The position numbers and the translations under genes are program-made. The notes beneath the pieces are model-generated. The model searched no databases. It was not told the origin of the DNA and was given only the letters and a program-made list of their open reading frames with translations. This document shows positions 37,042-53,400 of a DNA stretch of 64,000 bases, in pieces. The first letter of the stretch is position 1. Each line of letters starts with the position of its first letter. The stretch is from Dermanyssus gallinae (taxonomy: Eukaryota; Arthropoda; Arachnida; Mesostigmata; Dermanyssidae), in NCBI GenBank assembly GCA_003439945.1, contig QVRM01005470.1, forward strand, positions 62,001-126,000, in the 5' to 3' direction.

Positions 37042-40000
37042 CTTAAAAATGTATTAAGAATACAGATGGAGCGACAATTGTCTCCTGAGAACGTGTGCAC
37101 TGGGAATATTACTCTATCTCGTATAGAGTGGGTTGGGATCACTTCAGCAGCGTGCCGCAGATGGACGGTTCGCGCGTTGGACGTCGAAGTCGAGGCTTAA
37201 GAAAGCCGCAGATCTATTATCTCTGATTGCGAGGTTCAGCTGCTCACCGACTCTGTGAAGAAGTTTGCGAGTGAGGTTGCCTGGGCCGCTCAAGGTCTCG
37301 AACACTAGCGGGTAAAACTCTGGATGGTAACCTATTGAGGCGTATTTTGCGCGCTTCCTCGTCTTGACTACAATACCGGCGTGGCCTGCCGGGATCGCCC
37401 CGCCACCGACCATTGAAGGTGCTAATGAGTCGGTGGCATCCCAGACAAGCATCCCACGTAAGAGTCACCCCATCCGGGCGCTTACCATCGTCGGCCGACA
37501 GGCCCTGGGTCTCTAGAATGCAGGGGAATTCACTTAACCGAAGCGCTCGGTAAAAGGTGTCGTTAATACCCGCATGTCTGGCCCGCCGTCCCGCACCCAT
37601 AATGCACGATAACCCGTGATGGGCTAATTTGTACACGGGGTGGCCACATTTACACTGATGAGGGGGGGGGGAGACAAGATCGCAGCCGAGAAGAAGACCT
37701 ACCCCGATTCGGGTTATTTCGTCGTCCAGGTATATATATATATATTTTTTTTTTGTAAAGGCACATTTTTTCTACGCTCTGACAACCACCGTTTAGACGC
37801 TCTTAACGGGCTGAGTTGCCTGGGGCACGATATCGTCAAAATGCATTTATCGTCATCGTTACTAAAGATATAAAAGCTTCCTCAGCAGTGTGGGGCTTCA
37901 CCGCAGCGGGTGGATGTAAGCCCGCTGATACTCCATACCTGCAAAACACACCGCAAAGCACCGCCTTAAGCTTCACTCTCTAATGGTCCATACCTCCATA
38001 GAACAATGCTTTGGGCCATATGGAGAAGTGGCAAGTGTCAGGATCATTTGGCCGGTCACTCACTTACCAACTCCTGCGAACCTGCGTCATTTAAAGTCAC
38101 GTGATTGTCTAATACAGTAGGTGGAAATCTTGGTCTCCTGAGCCTTCCCAAGACTAGTTTCTCCTTCACTACCTCCATAGCTACTTCTAGGCTCTACTCA
38201 GAAGTGGTCCCGCATATATAGTCTAAAAACTCCCTAAGGGTTCCTCTGGGGGATCTATGATATTTGCTTCTCTTTCGTCCCTGCATTAGTCCATTTGTTG
38301 CTGAGCTTTGCAATTGCTGTGTTGCTAGCCTGTTCCAGTACCTGGTACTTTAGAAGAGTCTGTGTCAAGTCATATTACGTTCTTTCCTAGCCCACCCATT
38401 GTTGATTTTTGGGATGAGAAATCGGAGAGTGCGTCCCGGTGCTCCAGAAGGAATGGAGTCCCATTTGACTTGCCATGCCTCGAGTGCTTTCACTCTTCAC
38501 ATTTCCATACTGCAGCTCGAATTGTTGTTCTACAGTTTTTGCCTCTCCTCCACTTTCCGGTCCCAGGAAAGAGCTCCTGCCAGTACGAGAGAAGCGTTGG
38601 CGCTGACCGTGCGATCCGTCTGGATAATCCTGAGGCCCGCCACTCCCTAACCACGGATCCCTCTTGCCTTCTTTAGTTTCAAGATATATTCAATAGACTC
38701 GGCCACTGACATCAGCAATCTACGCCTGCATTCTTTTGGCCCGTGAATATTTGGCAGAATTCTTGCAATTGCATCGGCCACCTTGGCCGCCTTAGCCGAG
38801 AATAGCTTCAACACCCGTACGGCTCTTGTCCAAACAGATCCCCAAGTGTCGGGCCTCCTTGCTCTTCTTATATACTGCCCTCTCAGGTAAAGTCTGATGG
38901 GACCCACCTTCCTCCTTCCCGTTAGCCGTATGGCCTCGCTTTTCCCCGGAGCGATTGTTAAGCCGGTTTTGTCGTCCATCTCCATCCAGACAGTGCAATT
39001 CATTCCGCCATTGGCATGATTAGTTTGCTCTTTTTCTCCCTTCGGTTGTGGATGTTAGACATAAGTCTGGCTATGTCGGTCGCTCCTTGATATGCCATTA
39101 TTATTGCGATTCTGATTATAACCTTCTGGCGGTGCACACAGGCAACACGCCGTTCTCACAATTTCAATATCTTCTCCTGTTCTAAGTTAAACGCCTGGTG
39201 CCGTTCGTTCTTAGCGAGTGGTACAGCGTCGCTCTTTTCTAAAGCAAAGGTTAGGCCGCGCTCCTTCCGCTATTGCAGAATATTAAACTCTGCGCAAGCG
39301 TGCTCCCAGTTCTGTCGTATCGCCGTTTGCACCATCATGCGAAATCATCTGCATATGCTACCAAGTTCTCAGTAGACGGACGACTTTTTAGTTTCAATAC
39401 TCTGTTGCTTTATTCCATAGTAAACACCTCAGACTGAATTCTTGTGAAGCCCGGCACTAGCTGAAAAAAAATGGATTGCATTTTGTCACATTTAAGCTCT
39501 TAAGTTTTTGAATCAAGGACTTAAATTGAATACGGTGAAATGTTTTCGCTGCTCAGCCTGCCCGGGAGGCTTTGTTTGAAAGACTATTGAACGCATTTAT
39601 TTGTACTTCATTTGTTTTCATTTTGGCTGTCCGTCCAATCCAGGCTTCGTCCGGTTGCAACCTTCGCCGCCTCTCCCGTAAACCATCTGGGGCTTTGGTA
39701 AGGTTTCCTTTGTTGTCTTCTTCAGAGTAGGCCCGATGCAGTTGGGCCAACTAAACCTAAACCGAAAATGTTAAGATATCTTGAAAATATACAATGCCTC
39801 AACATGCCCGGGCTTCCTCCCCTTCCTGTCTAGAACTAGAACATGCATCAATTTCTGATTCAAATTTAGCGGCACGATCCCCTACTCGTTTGATGAAGAA
39901 CTTTGATTTTTTTGCGTCCACCCGCTGCTCGAATTAGCTTAGTAGTGGAGCTAGCGTTAATTATATTTCATAGAACATCTCTGCTCAACATAGATACGAC

Positions 40001-42534
40001 ATTTTACCTAAATGTGCGTTTCTTCCATACGCAATTTAGGGCGACGGTTACGTGAACTTCTTTGTCCTCCGACCATTATCAAACTATATATGAATTGACC
40101 AGATTCCCGTGGGTAAATGTTTTAAATCTTCCTCTATCATCTACTTAAACGGGTAGGTTTCAGGCTGACTTTCAGCCGACATTTAACGCCTACAGATTTA
40201 CTTTTGCATTGCTTCGTAAGGCGGACCCCATAAATACAAATGGGCAACGGTGGGGCTCGAACCCGTGCACCTATGTGTCTCCTCCGGTCACGAGGCACAC
40301 GCGAATGCACCACGCCACCGGGCTCGACTCTACCCTCTACCTGCTGTTTTGGAAGATGTGTTATTTTCAGATAATTTGCCCGTTATCATCTCAATTCCAC
40401 ACAATGCCGAAATTGACGATTTGGCGTATTTCGAATTCAAGGCAAGGCAAGCATCGAATCCTGGATCGGCTTCGTAACTATTTCTGGTGAAAGATTTTTA
40501 TGCAACCGATGTCAACTCTGCATTGTTTCCAGCGTCTATGAACTTTCTTTATCCTTCTACTTGCACAGATGCACTTTTGAAAAGTGTTTCCTCTTTTTCT
40601 CCCGGATTTCGTCGCTCCCATTTTCGTGTCAATCAAATGTAATGTTGGCTTAGAAAAGCTGATTCTGTAGAGAGTTAAGGTCTTCACCGGACGCATTTTC
40701 AATTCGTTCCGCAAGCGACCAGAACTGCGTTCCACAAAGGTCGTTTCGTACGTGCCAAAAATGACACGTGCCAGCTTTGAAACTTTATTATAAAACTTGC
40801 GGTAGGTAAACATTTGCGGTGGATCTTTCGCCTATACTGTTTGTGGCTCCTAACAATTATCATCTTAAGTGATAAACTTCTTTTCAACTGATCAGCTAAG
40901 TTTTCGGCCTAGGCGATTGACTGCACTTGATTAACACACATCTATATATATATCAGATTCGGCCAAAACGTTTTGTGCCTAAGGACATGTCCTGACCTTG
41001 CCTTTTACAGATGCTCCAAGAACGAAGCCTCAGCGGGCACAGTCGAGTGGTTTCGCCCGTACCTGTTTCCTAGAAGTCACGCTGTGAATGTTGGAACTGT
41101 CGAATCCTTATGGCGATTTGTCGACATAGGCACCCCATAGGGTTCTATCCATGGTCCTTTATTATTTTAATCTTTAATAAAGTTATTCTTTTTACTAATC
41201 ATATAAGGAATCTAAGCTGATTGTATGCACTGACGATATTACAACTATTTTTCGGTTTACACCTTCCATTATTGACTCGGAGTAGCTACATTGCTCTTTG
41301 TAAGAGAAAATGTCCTAAATGTTTTTGATACATTTAGGTTTGTTGTGCTCATTACTAGGCCGAACCTTAATTCAGTTCGACCTCTTCACATCACGCTTCA
41401 CCTAATGGCTGCAGGTCGAAGCTACGAGTTATCCCAACCTTATGTCTCCTGAATGCCTAAAGTAGTATTCGCATGTATAGTATACTATACTTAAATGCTA
41501 CGCCAATATCTCGCCCCAGCGTCACATTCAGATTTAGAACGTGGTTTATTGCTATGCGTCGTATGATGCTGATACATATTTCCACTGACCGGTAGATTAT
41601 AGCTTACAAAATGTTCTATCCTTGCTGGTATTCTGTTATGGAATTTTTATCTGGGGAGGTGAGTACAAGCTAATTATTTGCAGGATCAGGTTACTTCAGA
41701 TTAAAACGCTGTGAGGCGTAATCGCTAGACGACGTGAAAACATAGTTAGGGATTTCTACGCGGTGCACAGGCTGCTCTGAATTTATACGTTTTGCGTTGC
41801 AATCCTAGTTTTAAAATTTTTCGTAGAAATATTCCTATTTCTTTTTGCCGGTACCGCAAAAATTGCACCACAACATTCATGATGCTTTTTGTCTGTAATA
41901 AGTCCCGAGGCCTTCCTCATGACGTTTGCCTCGAAGCTCTTTAATAGCGAAGTCAGGAAATTGTGTTCTGCTTCTTTTACCCATCAAGACTAAAGCATAT
42001 TTTTAGTACTTTTGTTTACATAAAACAACCGTGATGGCGAAATTATTGCAATAGAGTCCACCTTATGATTTGCTGTAAACTTGTTAGGGTAAAATCTACT
42101 TTTACTTTAGCGAGATTAAAGTTTACAATCTAATTGTGTTTGTTGTGAATTTATGTCCTCACTCTGGGCACTCTTGATTTATCGATTTTAGCTAAAACTT
42201 AAGCATTGTAAAGCACAGTTCCGACAACCAAGTTTATTTAAAATCTAACGAACTGCACTTTACATTGGTTGAGTTCTAGCCAAAAAAAATAAATTAAGAG
42301 TGTCTAGCTTGCGGACATAAATTCGTAACGAACAAAATTTAATTCTGAACTTCAAAGAATTTTATAAGCAACGATGGGACCACATATATATATATATTTT
42401 TTAAGAAGTATGTATTCTTGTTTATTCAATTTCAAATCATTCACGGTCGGACCATGACACATGACCACATATATATATATATATATATACATGTGTGTTT
42501 TATTAATAATAAAATTATATAATAATTATAAATA

Positions 42535-42571
<37 letters not shown>

Positions 42572-43215
42572 TTGATGGAACAGAACTTTGCATTGCTTAA
42601 GTTCTAGCTAAAAATAACAAATAAAGAGTGTCCAGATGAAGACAAATATTTACAGCAAACGCCATTAATTTATGAACTTTACACAACTTTATAGGCAACG
42701 ATGAGACCATATATATACATGATATAAATGATTGACTAAAATGCACTATACATTATTTAAGTTGCAGCTTAAAGTATTATATAATGGGTATCTAGATTGA
42801 GGACATAAATTGACAGCGAACGCAATTAAATTGTGAACTTTAAAGAACTTTATAGGTAACGATGCGACTATATATACAGGGTCATTCATATCGTTATGCA
42901 CTTATTTTAAGGTTTGGTAGAGCTCCGCAAGAAAATACGTTTTTCCAATGGAAGGAGGGGGCGGAAACGTCTTGTCTAGGAGAGAGAGTGAAATTTATAA
43001 AAGTTGTTATTCTGCCTTTTTTCTCTTACCTAGTTGTGCGAAATCTACGTTTGCGGGACAACCAAATAACGCAAGACGAAACCGATTATACCGGCGTGTT
43101 TGGCGGGAAATCCTGCGCAATGGCACCTTACTAGCTTGCGTAACGAGAAGCGAATAGCCAGATTAAGATATTCACCAATTAAAACATTTATTCACCTTTG
43201 CCAGGTGGTATAAAC

Positions 43216-43304
<89 letters not shown>

Positions 43305-46300
43305 TCACTGTATACAATAGCGGCTAAAATTGCACCATTGGGCATAGTCGTGTCACATTGGGGGTTGAGCCCACAAGACATCCGCTATATAAATATATAC
43401 TACACGGACAACCCAATTATTATTTATTTAATTTTTCGGTGTTTCCCTACAACTGTGGGACCTAAACGTGTACTCGCCTAGGCTCACACCCACTCCTCAT
43501 CCATAGAGCCGATGACAGCGGCGGCGTTTCCCCTACACACTGCGAGCGAGAGTTGCTGACGCAGAAACTCACCCTCGCGCTGGTCACCCGTGTTAGCACT
43601 AATTTTGATACCTAGGTCTTTGAGGAAGATACTTGTGCTTTTGCTGATTGGGCCCATCGTTTCCATGGCGACGGGTACGAAATGGTATCTTTTCTCAAGG
43701 TCAGAGTATTTATGTATAACCCAATTTTCTCCTATATGGAGATAGACTAGAAAGTGCTCATCGCGAATATTTTAAGATGGGGTCAGTCAGGCTCCCTAGG
43801 GAAGGGACCAGGGCACAGGAAGCGGCGTGGTATCTTCCACAGTGTGCTTCGCATCTAGAGCACCTGCAATGGTCATCTGGTTCGTGGAAGTCCCGCACGA
43901 TACACAGTTTATGATAAAAGCCGTGTACGGCATAGCGGGTTATGACATGACGGTTGTAACGATACGCCCCTCTTCATTCGTTACGTGTCATAGCTCCAGT
44001 TTCGAAGAATTTATCATCGATATCCGCGAACTGTATCTCCCAGCATTCGAGGTTGTTCTTGAAAGCCGTTGTCACCGACAGATTGAAGCGGTGCCGCAGA
44101 TCTTCGGTGAACAGCGGTGTGTCTGCTAGGAGATATACTAGGCGGTTCCGGGTCGAGATGTGTAATCCCACAGCTCTCTTGGGAACGAAGCCCTTAACAC
44201 GGTTAAGCTGTTCGAGGTCCTCCCAAATGACACGTATCCCATACGACGCGATCGGGGCTATTTTGAGATCGAACAGTCTCAAGGCGGTTGCGAGTGACAA
44301 CAGCTGCGGCGATTTTATTGCCCATACGGCGGTCACTGCCTTCCTGCACTTCTTGGCGATGTGTGCGGTGAAGCTGCGTCCGTTATAAGAAAACAGTAGC
44401 CCCAATTATGGAAACCTATTTACGTACGCGAGCGGTACACTGCCGTATCGCAAGGTGTCAGTGCCAGTAATCCTGCCGCCCCTCCTAAATTTCATTGCTT
44501 CTGTCTTTATCAGGTTTTCCGTTAGATCCAAAGCATTTACAGCGACGTAAAGACGGGCTAAGGTTTGCTGTACCTGAAACCTGCTTGGACCATATATGAC
44601 CAAGTCGTCCGCGTACAAGGTAGCTTTGACTAGATTTCCTGGGCCTCTTATTTGGGCGGGCAGGTTCTTCAGTAGGATAAAGAACAAGAGAGGGCTCAGG
44701 TTGTCACCCTGAGCCTGTTGTCTGGGCGAAAGGCTCGAGTTTGGCGATACCATCCTCGATAATTATTCTGTTCTCCTATAGGGTGGCAGCGAGAAGGTTG
44801 AGCATTTTAACTGGCACTCCGACCTCTGCCAACGTGCGTAAGACCATGTCTCTAGGCGCCGAATCAAATGCTGCCTTGAAATCGACGAAGACTGCATACA
44901 GTGGGTTCATCGCTATGGCTAACGCCCTCTTAACGTCCTCTATCAGAATCGTACAAGCGGTTTCTGTCGAGCGATCTCTGCGGAATTCATGTTGCTCGGT
45001 CGGGATAACCCCTACGCCCTCCAGGTAGTCACACAGTCTCCATATCAGCAGACAAGAGAGAAGCTTATAGCATACGCTCTTGTTCGCGATGCCACGCCAA
45101 GATGACGGTAGGCCCGGATTCCCCTTACCCTTAGGTATAACTAGCAGATTTGCATCCCTTCACTTTGCTGGGAGCGTGCCCGTCCGCAAGCATTCGTTGA
45201 ATAGCGCGGACCAGCAAGGAGCAAGAAAGATTGCACAATTTAGATGCTCATTGCGTACTCTGTCGGTGCCGGAGGTTTTTTAACTGCGGAGACTTCGAAG
45301 TCCTCGTAGGACCTCCTCGACAATAAAGTCCTGCTGAAGGGAGTCCCGTAGCCATGTCGTCGATTCACCCCACACGGCGACTAGGTTTGGCACCTCGCGA
45401 GGAATGGTGTCCCGTAAAGCGAACATTTCCGAGAAGTGATTAATGAAGGCTGACGAGCTGATAGGGCAGGCCGCGGTGCTCCCTCGGTAGGCCAGCCATC
45501 TGTAGGGACGACGCTCTGCGTCGGCTATAAGGCAAGCCTCCAGCATCTCCTGATACTTCTCTCTTACGCTGCGTTGCGTATGTTTTCTACAAATTGTTCT
45601 GAATATCGAGGCCAGCTGATGGTTACCCGGATGTGATTCCGCTAGGAACCTCAAGGTTAGCTGGGCTCGGCGAGCAAGCTGACAGCTGTGGTCGAACCAT
45701 GCCCTGTGCTTTTTGACAAAAGGAACTGGCTGTATACTAGAGTGCAGCACTTCGAGTAGGCGCTGCGCATACACCTCCGTGTCTATCACGTCCGGCACAG
45801 GGAGAACTTGATGAGCACGTTCTAGGAGCATATTCATATTGAGCCGGCGTGGGAGGGCAAGTCGCCTGGCCGTTCTCGTTGACCCTTCCTGAACCGTGAG
45901 GTCCACGACCACTGGAACGTGGGCTCGAATGCATGCGCCTTCACGAAGCTTGTTGTTTTCTCCCTGATGCCTGATCACTTCTTTGAGCACGTTAGTGGCA
46001 AACACGTCGATGACCGAGCTTTCAGAGTACCCCAAAAAATGTTGGCGATAGCTTGGAATTGACTATCCAGCAGCCGTAATGTGCTAGGGTGTCTCGGAGG
46101 GCTATGGTGCGGCTTGAGTTCGGCTAATCGAGGCGGGCGTTGAAGTCACCAGCGACTACCAGGGCTAGGGGAGATACTGCTTCCAGATCGCTGAGCAGCT
46201 TCTCTACCATAGTGAGTGTAGATTCCGAATCTGCGGGTCGGACATATGCGGCAACTACGGACATTGTCGGGCCTTGTAGAGCTATGACGTTATTCTCCGC

Positions 46301-47675
46301 TAGACACGTCGTGAAGTCGCTTAGCTTGTAATTGTAGAAAACGGAAGTACCCCCACTTGGCCGCCCTGGCCCGCTGCGCTTTTCAGCGAGGCAATGCACT
46401 GCATAGAAACTCGAAAGGTCGAAAGGGGTGGTCGCCCAGGTTTCCGTCAGCACTAGGATGTCCAGTCCATCCAATGCGTCGGGGGCGAGGAGCTCTAGCG
46501 AGGAAGCTCCCTCGCAGTTCCATTGTGCAATTCTTATTGTTTCTTTTTGTGTGAGGCCCGACCTCGTTGTGCGCTCCTCGATCGACCTCGAGATCCACTG
46601 TGATAGCTGTGAGCGTTGAATGCCGATGGGCCAGTCGTCACCGTTGCCAAGACTTGCTTCACGAATAGCCAGATTAAGGGAAGTCATAAAAAGTTTATAT
46701 GTTGTTATGTCTTACGTTAACGCTTTTTTTGTGAAGAATCTCAAAATGTTTCCATCATGACCAAAAATGTACGTCTAAAAACTACTCTCACGCAATAGCG
46801 AACTTAAGGCCCACCATTTTCGTGCCAAAGTGATAGTGCTGCGTTACGTAGTTGTCAGGTAACTAGGCTTTTTCAATAGCCATATCGAAAGCGAAGGCAT
46901 GCATACTTGCATAGAGTGTATTAGAAAGTTAGGTCCATATTTTGAGATTTTGGTAGCACTCGGCAAGAGAATCATTTTTCCTAATGGAAGGAGGGGCGGA
47001 AACGTCTTGGCAGCATTTTACGGTTCTGAACGTGAAAGCTTGCACGTAAAACATAACAACTATGACTGTCGAAAAAGCTTGGTTACTTGGCACCTACGCA
47101 ACATAGCACCATCACTTTGGTACGAAAATGGTGGGCATTAATTTTGCTATTGCGTGACAGTTTAGACGTACATTTTTGGTCATAATAAAAACTTTCTTCG
47201 ATTTTTCACGTAAAGCGTTAACGTAACATATCGACTTTTTATGACTTCATTTAATCTGGTTATTCGCTTTTTGCTACGCAAGCTACTAAAGTGTCTCCAG
47301 TGTAGAATTTTCAGCCGAAAACGCCGGTTTAATCGGTTCCTTCATGCGTTAACTGGTTTTTTCGCAACCGTAGATTTTGCACAACTCTGTAGGAGAAAAA
47401 GGCAGAATAACTAATTTTATAAATATCACTCTCTCTCCTAAACAAGACGTTTCCGCCCCCTCCTTCCATTAGGAAAAATTATTTTCTTGCCGAATTATAC
47501 TAAGCCTTAAAATAAATACATAACGATATGAATGACCTTGTATATATGTATATATAGATCGATGATGCTTGAATGTATTAGTGCAAAACCATACACAAGC
47601 CTTACGGAAAATGAAGTTACAGTTATTGTACATGTAACCATTAAAACGTATTAAAAAAAATATATATATATATGC

Positions 47676-47707
<32 letters not shown>

Positions 47708-48575
47708 TAGGGCTACAAAAAAGTCTTTTCGGTTTTGACGCTATAAAGAAAACACATATATAGGAGACACGGGAGGTCTTATTTATTGATCTATGAATTC
47801 TCCGCCGGAAGATACAACCTCTGCCCAACGATTTACAAGGTTTTCGATTTCCAAATAATCTTATAAATTTTCAAAAAAATGCTAAATATTCTTCCAATCC
47901 AGAACGCACGTGTTCGATAGAAGTGATTTTTTTACTACTTAAAATGTTTTGCATCGATCTGAATAGTTGGTAATCAGATGGTGCTAAATCGGGGGAATAC
48001 GGTGGATGTTCCAAAAGTTCCCATTTTAGCTGGGAAATTTTCGAAAGGGTCTCCCTACTCACGTGGGGCCTTGCGTTGTCTTGGTGGAACAGGACACCCT
48101 TCCTTGAAATTAGTACAGGGTACGACTGCTTTAATTTTTCGTGAACCTTTTCGAATTTTTGACAGTACACGGCCGTATTTATCGTCTGGTTACGCGGTAA
48201 AAGTTCATAGTGCACTACTCCGCCCACCTTCCACCAAATACCCTTTCGGAACTTCTCAAACCACTGTTGGCACATTCTGTCTGTACAACAGGCATCTCCA
48301 AACGATTTTAACAACTTTTTGGGAGCCTGCGTTGCACTCAGTCCATTTTTAAACTCATGGAGTAGAATCGCCCGAATTTGGCATTTTTCTACCTTCATTT
48401 TGCAGCACTTTTACGAACAAACGGCTAAAAAGATTTCAAAATGGTTAAGACCAGCAGATTTCCCGCTCTTTTTCACATGAAAACAACAAAGAGTGAGCCA
48501 ATGATCTATGCCTAGACGCCGGGGCGGGCGCTGTGAAAGCCGCGCAAGCGCCAATCCAAAAAGACTTTTTTGTAG

Positions 48576-48625
<50 letters not shown>

Positions 48626-48746
48626 TAACGGAAATGCACTTTACATTGCTTAAAATCTGACTAAAAATATTAAATGAAGAGTGCCTAGATTAAAGACATG
48701 AAGTCACAACAAAGAGAATTAAATTGTAAATCTTAAAGAACGATGA

Positions 48747-48787
<41 letters not shown>

Positions 48788-50173
48788 TCGCGTCTTTGCT
48801 CTGATTAGATTATTCGCCAGAGCAGACGAGTTGGAGTTGCACGCAAAAAACCGCATTCAATGTAAGCTTTGTAAGCAATTTAGATCCTAACTCGAGCATC
48901 TTTATCTATTGACAGAGCAAACACGTTCATCACAACGGTTAAAACATTTAAGACATGTGTAACTTACGATCTTAATGAATATCATGACATCTTCTGACGT
49001 AAATAGCCCAATCAACGATATCTAGCTATGTAGCATAATGTACAAAGGGGGTGATTGTCAACTTAGCAAATTTCCATTTTTCACTAGACGTTGTAGTAGA
49101 GATGTTGCGCACCTTTGTTTGCAAGCCAGAAGGCAACCGTGGCGCGTTTATCAGGTAAACTAGCATCTATATTATTCATATTTAATAATGATATTTATTA
49201 ACTGGTCGGGCACGCCTCTTTACACAGTAAAATTGCTGCTAACAATGAGTTTTAGTTCATTTTGTCAGCATGAAGCCTGGTTTCACATAGGGAAGCGATG
49301 CCAACTTAACGTAACAGACAAAAGAGCTCATTGTCTTTTACGTGAAGTGGTTACAAATTGTTACTTCCCCATCGGAGCAAAGTCTAGAAACGCAGCCAAC
49401 GAAGTCAAATGATCGTTCTTGTGCTGTCGGCCCAATTTCGACTGAACCCTCTCAAGCAGAAGAGAACCCTTGTAAGACTTGATGACCGTATCCTATGACG
49501 AGCAGTTGGCATCAAGCAAGGTTTTCGCATTTTTGTCGTTGAGAACTGGAAAAGCGATGCGTGAGACTTGCAAAATGCGTGAGCACGCCAAACAGGGAGT
49601 GGAAAGTTAACTCTGGCTTTCACCGCTTTGTGAGAAGCTGAAGCAACGATGTTAGACGCAAACGAAGAGCCCCGTCCTTAGGAAATTCGCAACAGCTGGA
49701 ACAAGCGTTTGAGCTGCGGCATCTGATCCAAGGGTTGTCTTTATACTTTCGCGACGATTTGCACTTTGCAGGCGGGCTTGGCAGGCCTTCTCCGCTTGGT
49801 GTTGCGCTGAGTATTGCCGCTGTCAATGCCGAAAGCCGGAGAAGCAGATGACGCTTTTGGAGTTTTTGGATTGCGTGCCAACAACCACCGAGTTCAAAAT
49901 GATGATTAAGTTACTTGGCAGCATTTACTACTCGGAGCGCAGTGATTTTGTCGAAAGAGCACAAGCATCAGTCTTGCTCCGGTCTCACTCAAGTCAGACA
50001 TATATTAGTCAGATCAACAGTCGGACGTAGCACGGCCGCAAAAGGTGATTCCTGTATGCAGTCAGGACGTATTAGAGATGGAGCCAAATTGGAAACGCCC
50101 GGATATAAGTTAGTTAGAAATAACAAAGGCACTACAACCTCTCTCTCTCTCTATTACTTTCCCCCCGCATCTC

Positions 50174-50293
<120 letters not shown>

Positions 50294-50343
50294 CGTGTTC
50301 AATCACATTCTGTTATAATTATACACACATATATATCTATAAC

Positions 50344-50413
<70 letters not shown>

Positions 50414-53400
50414 AATGTGTGTATAATTATAACAGAATGCGATTGAACACGCTAAAATCTGCCTAGTCGTGGTACCTCGGCTTAATTTGTGGCAGACGCA
50501 TCACTGCGTGTCCTATTAGGCTCTCACAGTCACCCTATTAGTGAATACGTGTTATCCGCACTAGCTTGCAGCAATCTTATAACAATAAGAGCTTTGCTGT
50601 AAGAATCAGACGGCGTCAACTGGGGCGGGGGATATATCCAATCCTGGTCGCTCAGATTCTCGTTAGTGCCCCGATTGGCGTCGTCTTCTCTTGTCTTTCG
50701 TCTCAGACACGAAGTTGCTATACACAGTGTTATGCCAATGGCGGTCCAATATGATTACTAACGCTTGCGGCATTGGTGCTGTCTAGACAGATAGTTAGTT
50801 ACTTAGATAGTTAGCTGTTAGCTGGCTGTGTTTCCTGTGTAAAGTCAACGAGATGAGGAGAGATAGAGCAAGAGCGTAAACAGGGAAACATCAGAAGGAC
50901 GAGTGCGGTAGAACACGACGAGGAGGCCTGACGAGAGGGCAAACCAAGCTAGCCTATGCGATGTGAGGCAAACGTCTCGTTCGTTCTTCCTCCTATTCGC
51001 GCCCCCTCTCTGCTGCGCCCTGTCTTCGTGCGCCCTGACGGTCTAAGCGAGTCCTGACGGCCGCCGCACGCTAAATTAGCTGGCCATGTTGATCGAGGCA
51101 AACCTGGAGCTGCCGGCTTCACCAGCACCGTCGCCGTGACCGTTAGTGTTGTGAATGTGACGGCTGAAGGTGATTGTACAAACTAGTAGGTCTTTGCTCT
51201 GCTGCTGCTTCTGTTACTGGTACTGGCGCTGCTGAAACATGGATGGTAAATAGGTAAAACAGGGAGGCCAAGGCCCAAGGCTGTATGTACCCTCGGACAC
51301 ACCGAGACGATGAGGACTGCTTCTGCAGAAGCGGCAGAAACTACAGCAGAACAAGTAGTAGCTGCTGCTGCTGCCTGGGTGAACTGCGCCGCTACCACCG
51401 GCGGCCTCGAGCCGTGTGAGGAAAAAGGGAAGACGAGCGAAGTTCATCATCAACGGCTATCTTCTATCTCCGCCTTTAGTTCGTCGTTCGGCCATCCAGC
51501 CTACCTGATAGCCGCGTATCTTCACGGGCGGGCCCGTGGGATGACAAGCCACTGAGAGCGCAAGTCAGCTCATGTCGTTCATGGTCCATTGTCTATGTCC
51601 TCAAGCGTCCGTTTGTCCATATGTCGGTCGGTCTGTTTGTCTGCTTGTCTGTCCGTCTGTCTGCGTCTACTTACGAACAAGGGGAACGAAGACGACGACG
51701 ACAACGACAAGGAGCTTAAGGAGCAGGAGCACGGGACCTTGGCAAACCGCCGCTTTAGTCGCTCGACAAAGTCATCCCGTCCCGTGCCGGGTCATATCAA
51801 ACGCCCGGCTTCTAGGGCCCCCGTCTACCCCAACGACGTCCGTCCTTCTTCTCCTTTGCGAAGACACGCGAAATTAACTACGCCCATTACTTACCAGGCT
51901 TTCGTTGCTTGCTCGCTCGCCCGCTTGCATCTTCTGCTTACCCCGGTTAGTCTGGCTCATTGTTAGCAAAAGTCGAGAAGGCGAGAGTTGAGAGAAGAGA
52001 AGAGAGCTCGGCGAATGCGACAGCGCGTGCCTGCATACAGGGTTCTCGTGTCTCCTCTCAACTCATCTCTTCATCAGCTGTATTAGTAGTAGCAACGGCG
52101 GCAGTAAACTTTGCCCGCTTATATTCTAATCAAACTTCGTACCGACTAAATGTATGGCTTGGCCACGACGCGTTCTCGGTTTCGGCCCGCTAGCAGAAAA
52201 TTCTCTTTCGCGCTCTCTCTCTCCCTCTCTATCCCTCTATCCGCATATACGAGCGCGTCCCGGTTTACTGCTCGGAACTGTCCGTTCCCAAGGGCATTGC
52301 TTAACTAGCTAATAATCATAATAGTAATACCTAGATATACGCATGCATACATACGCACCTACAAGTGGCGGTAGATATACCCCCGAACAGATAGATATAC
52401 AGTTCAATAGATAAATAGAGGTACCCTGACGTCAAGGTCAGAATATGCCAGTCAATTAAGTACCGAAGAAATGAGCTTTCGTATGAGACGTGGTTGACGT
52501 GGCCAATGTGGCGTCGACCTTCAAACGCCCACACGGCGCGCCCTCCGATTCGATTTACTAGACAGGAAAATATAAGTTGGAACATTGGGAGGGCGCCTGA
52601 AGTTTGTTGTGCCTACAAATTGTTGTGCGAAAACATCATCTACATAATTTACGCACCGCTAATGTTTCACATAATACCAAGCTGACATTATGCATACAGC
52701 GCTACGCTCATGCGGCGCCTCGAGAAATGAGGATGAACACATCTACTCGAGGGCCATAGCTTTCTATACGCTGAAAATGGCTTTACATATGATCAATAAG
52801 AGGCCGCTTCAAATGAATTCAAATTAAATAGCATTTAATGACATTATAACAGGTTATGTTTTTATGAGGTTATGTTTTAAGGCTATGCTCTTCTTGGCAT
52901 TTAACTTGTCTTGTTAGTCAACGTTATTATTTCGTTTGTTCTTGATCTGCTGCCTGCTGGTACTTTTATTTGATGACAGCACCTAGAAAATGCAGCTTGA
53001 ACTACTGCTGCGTGCTCTGCTACATGCTGCCGTCTGCATATCAACACCTATAAAGCCATCTAGAAAACATTGAATCAAGCAATTTAGAGGTGTGCTTTGA
53101 TGCATGGACCCACAGCCTAAAATGTTTAAAACTTGTAAAAAAAATGTATAAAAGTCTAAATAAACGTATTCTGAGAAAATAAATATATAATTAAAAACCG
53201 AAAACTGAAAAACATTACTAGAATCCCACGTGTTATGATTTACAATTATAGAGTTAGAAAATGTAATCGAAAGAGGATATTAAGTAAAAAATAACTACTC
53301 TACCAACTTTGTGCGTCAACAGTGGAGACGGCGTTCCTCTTACAAACGCCAACATATTGTGGTTGACTGAAACACTCTTTTTGTGCCGGCCGTATTTTGC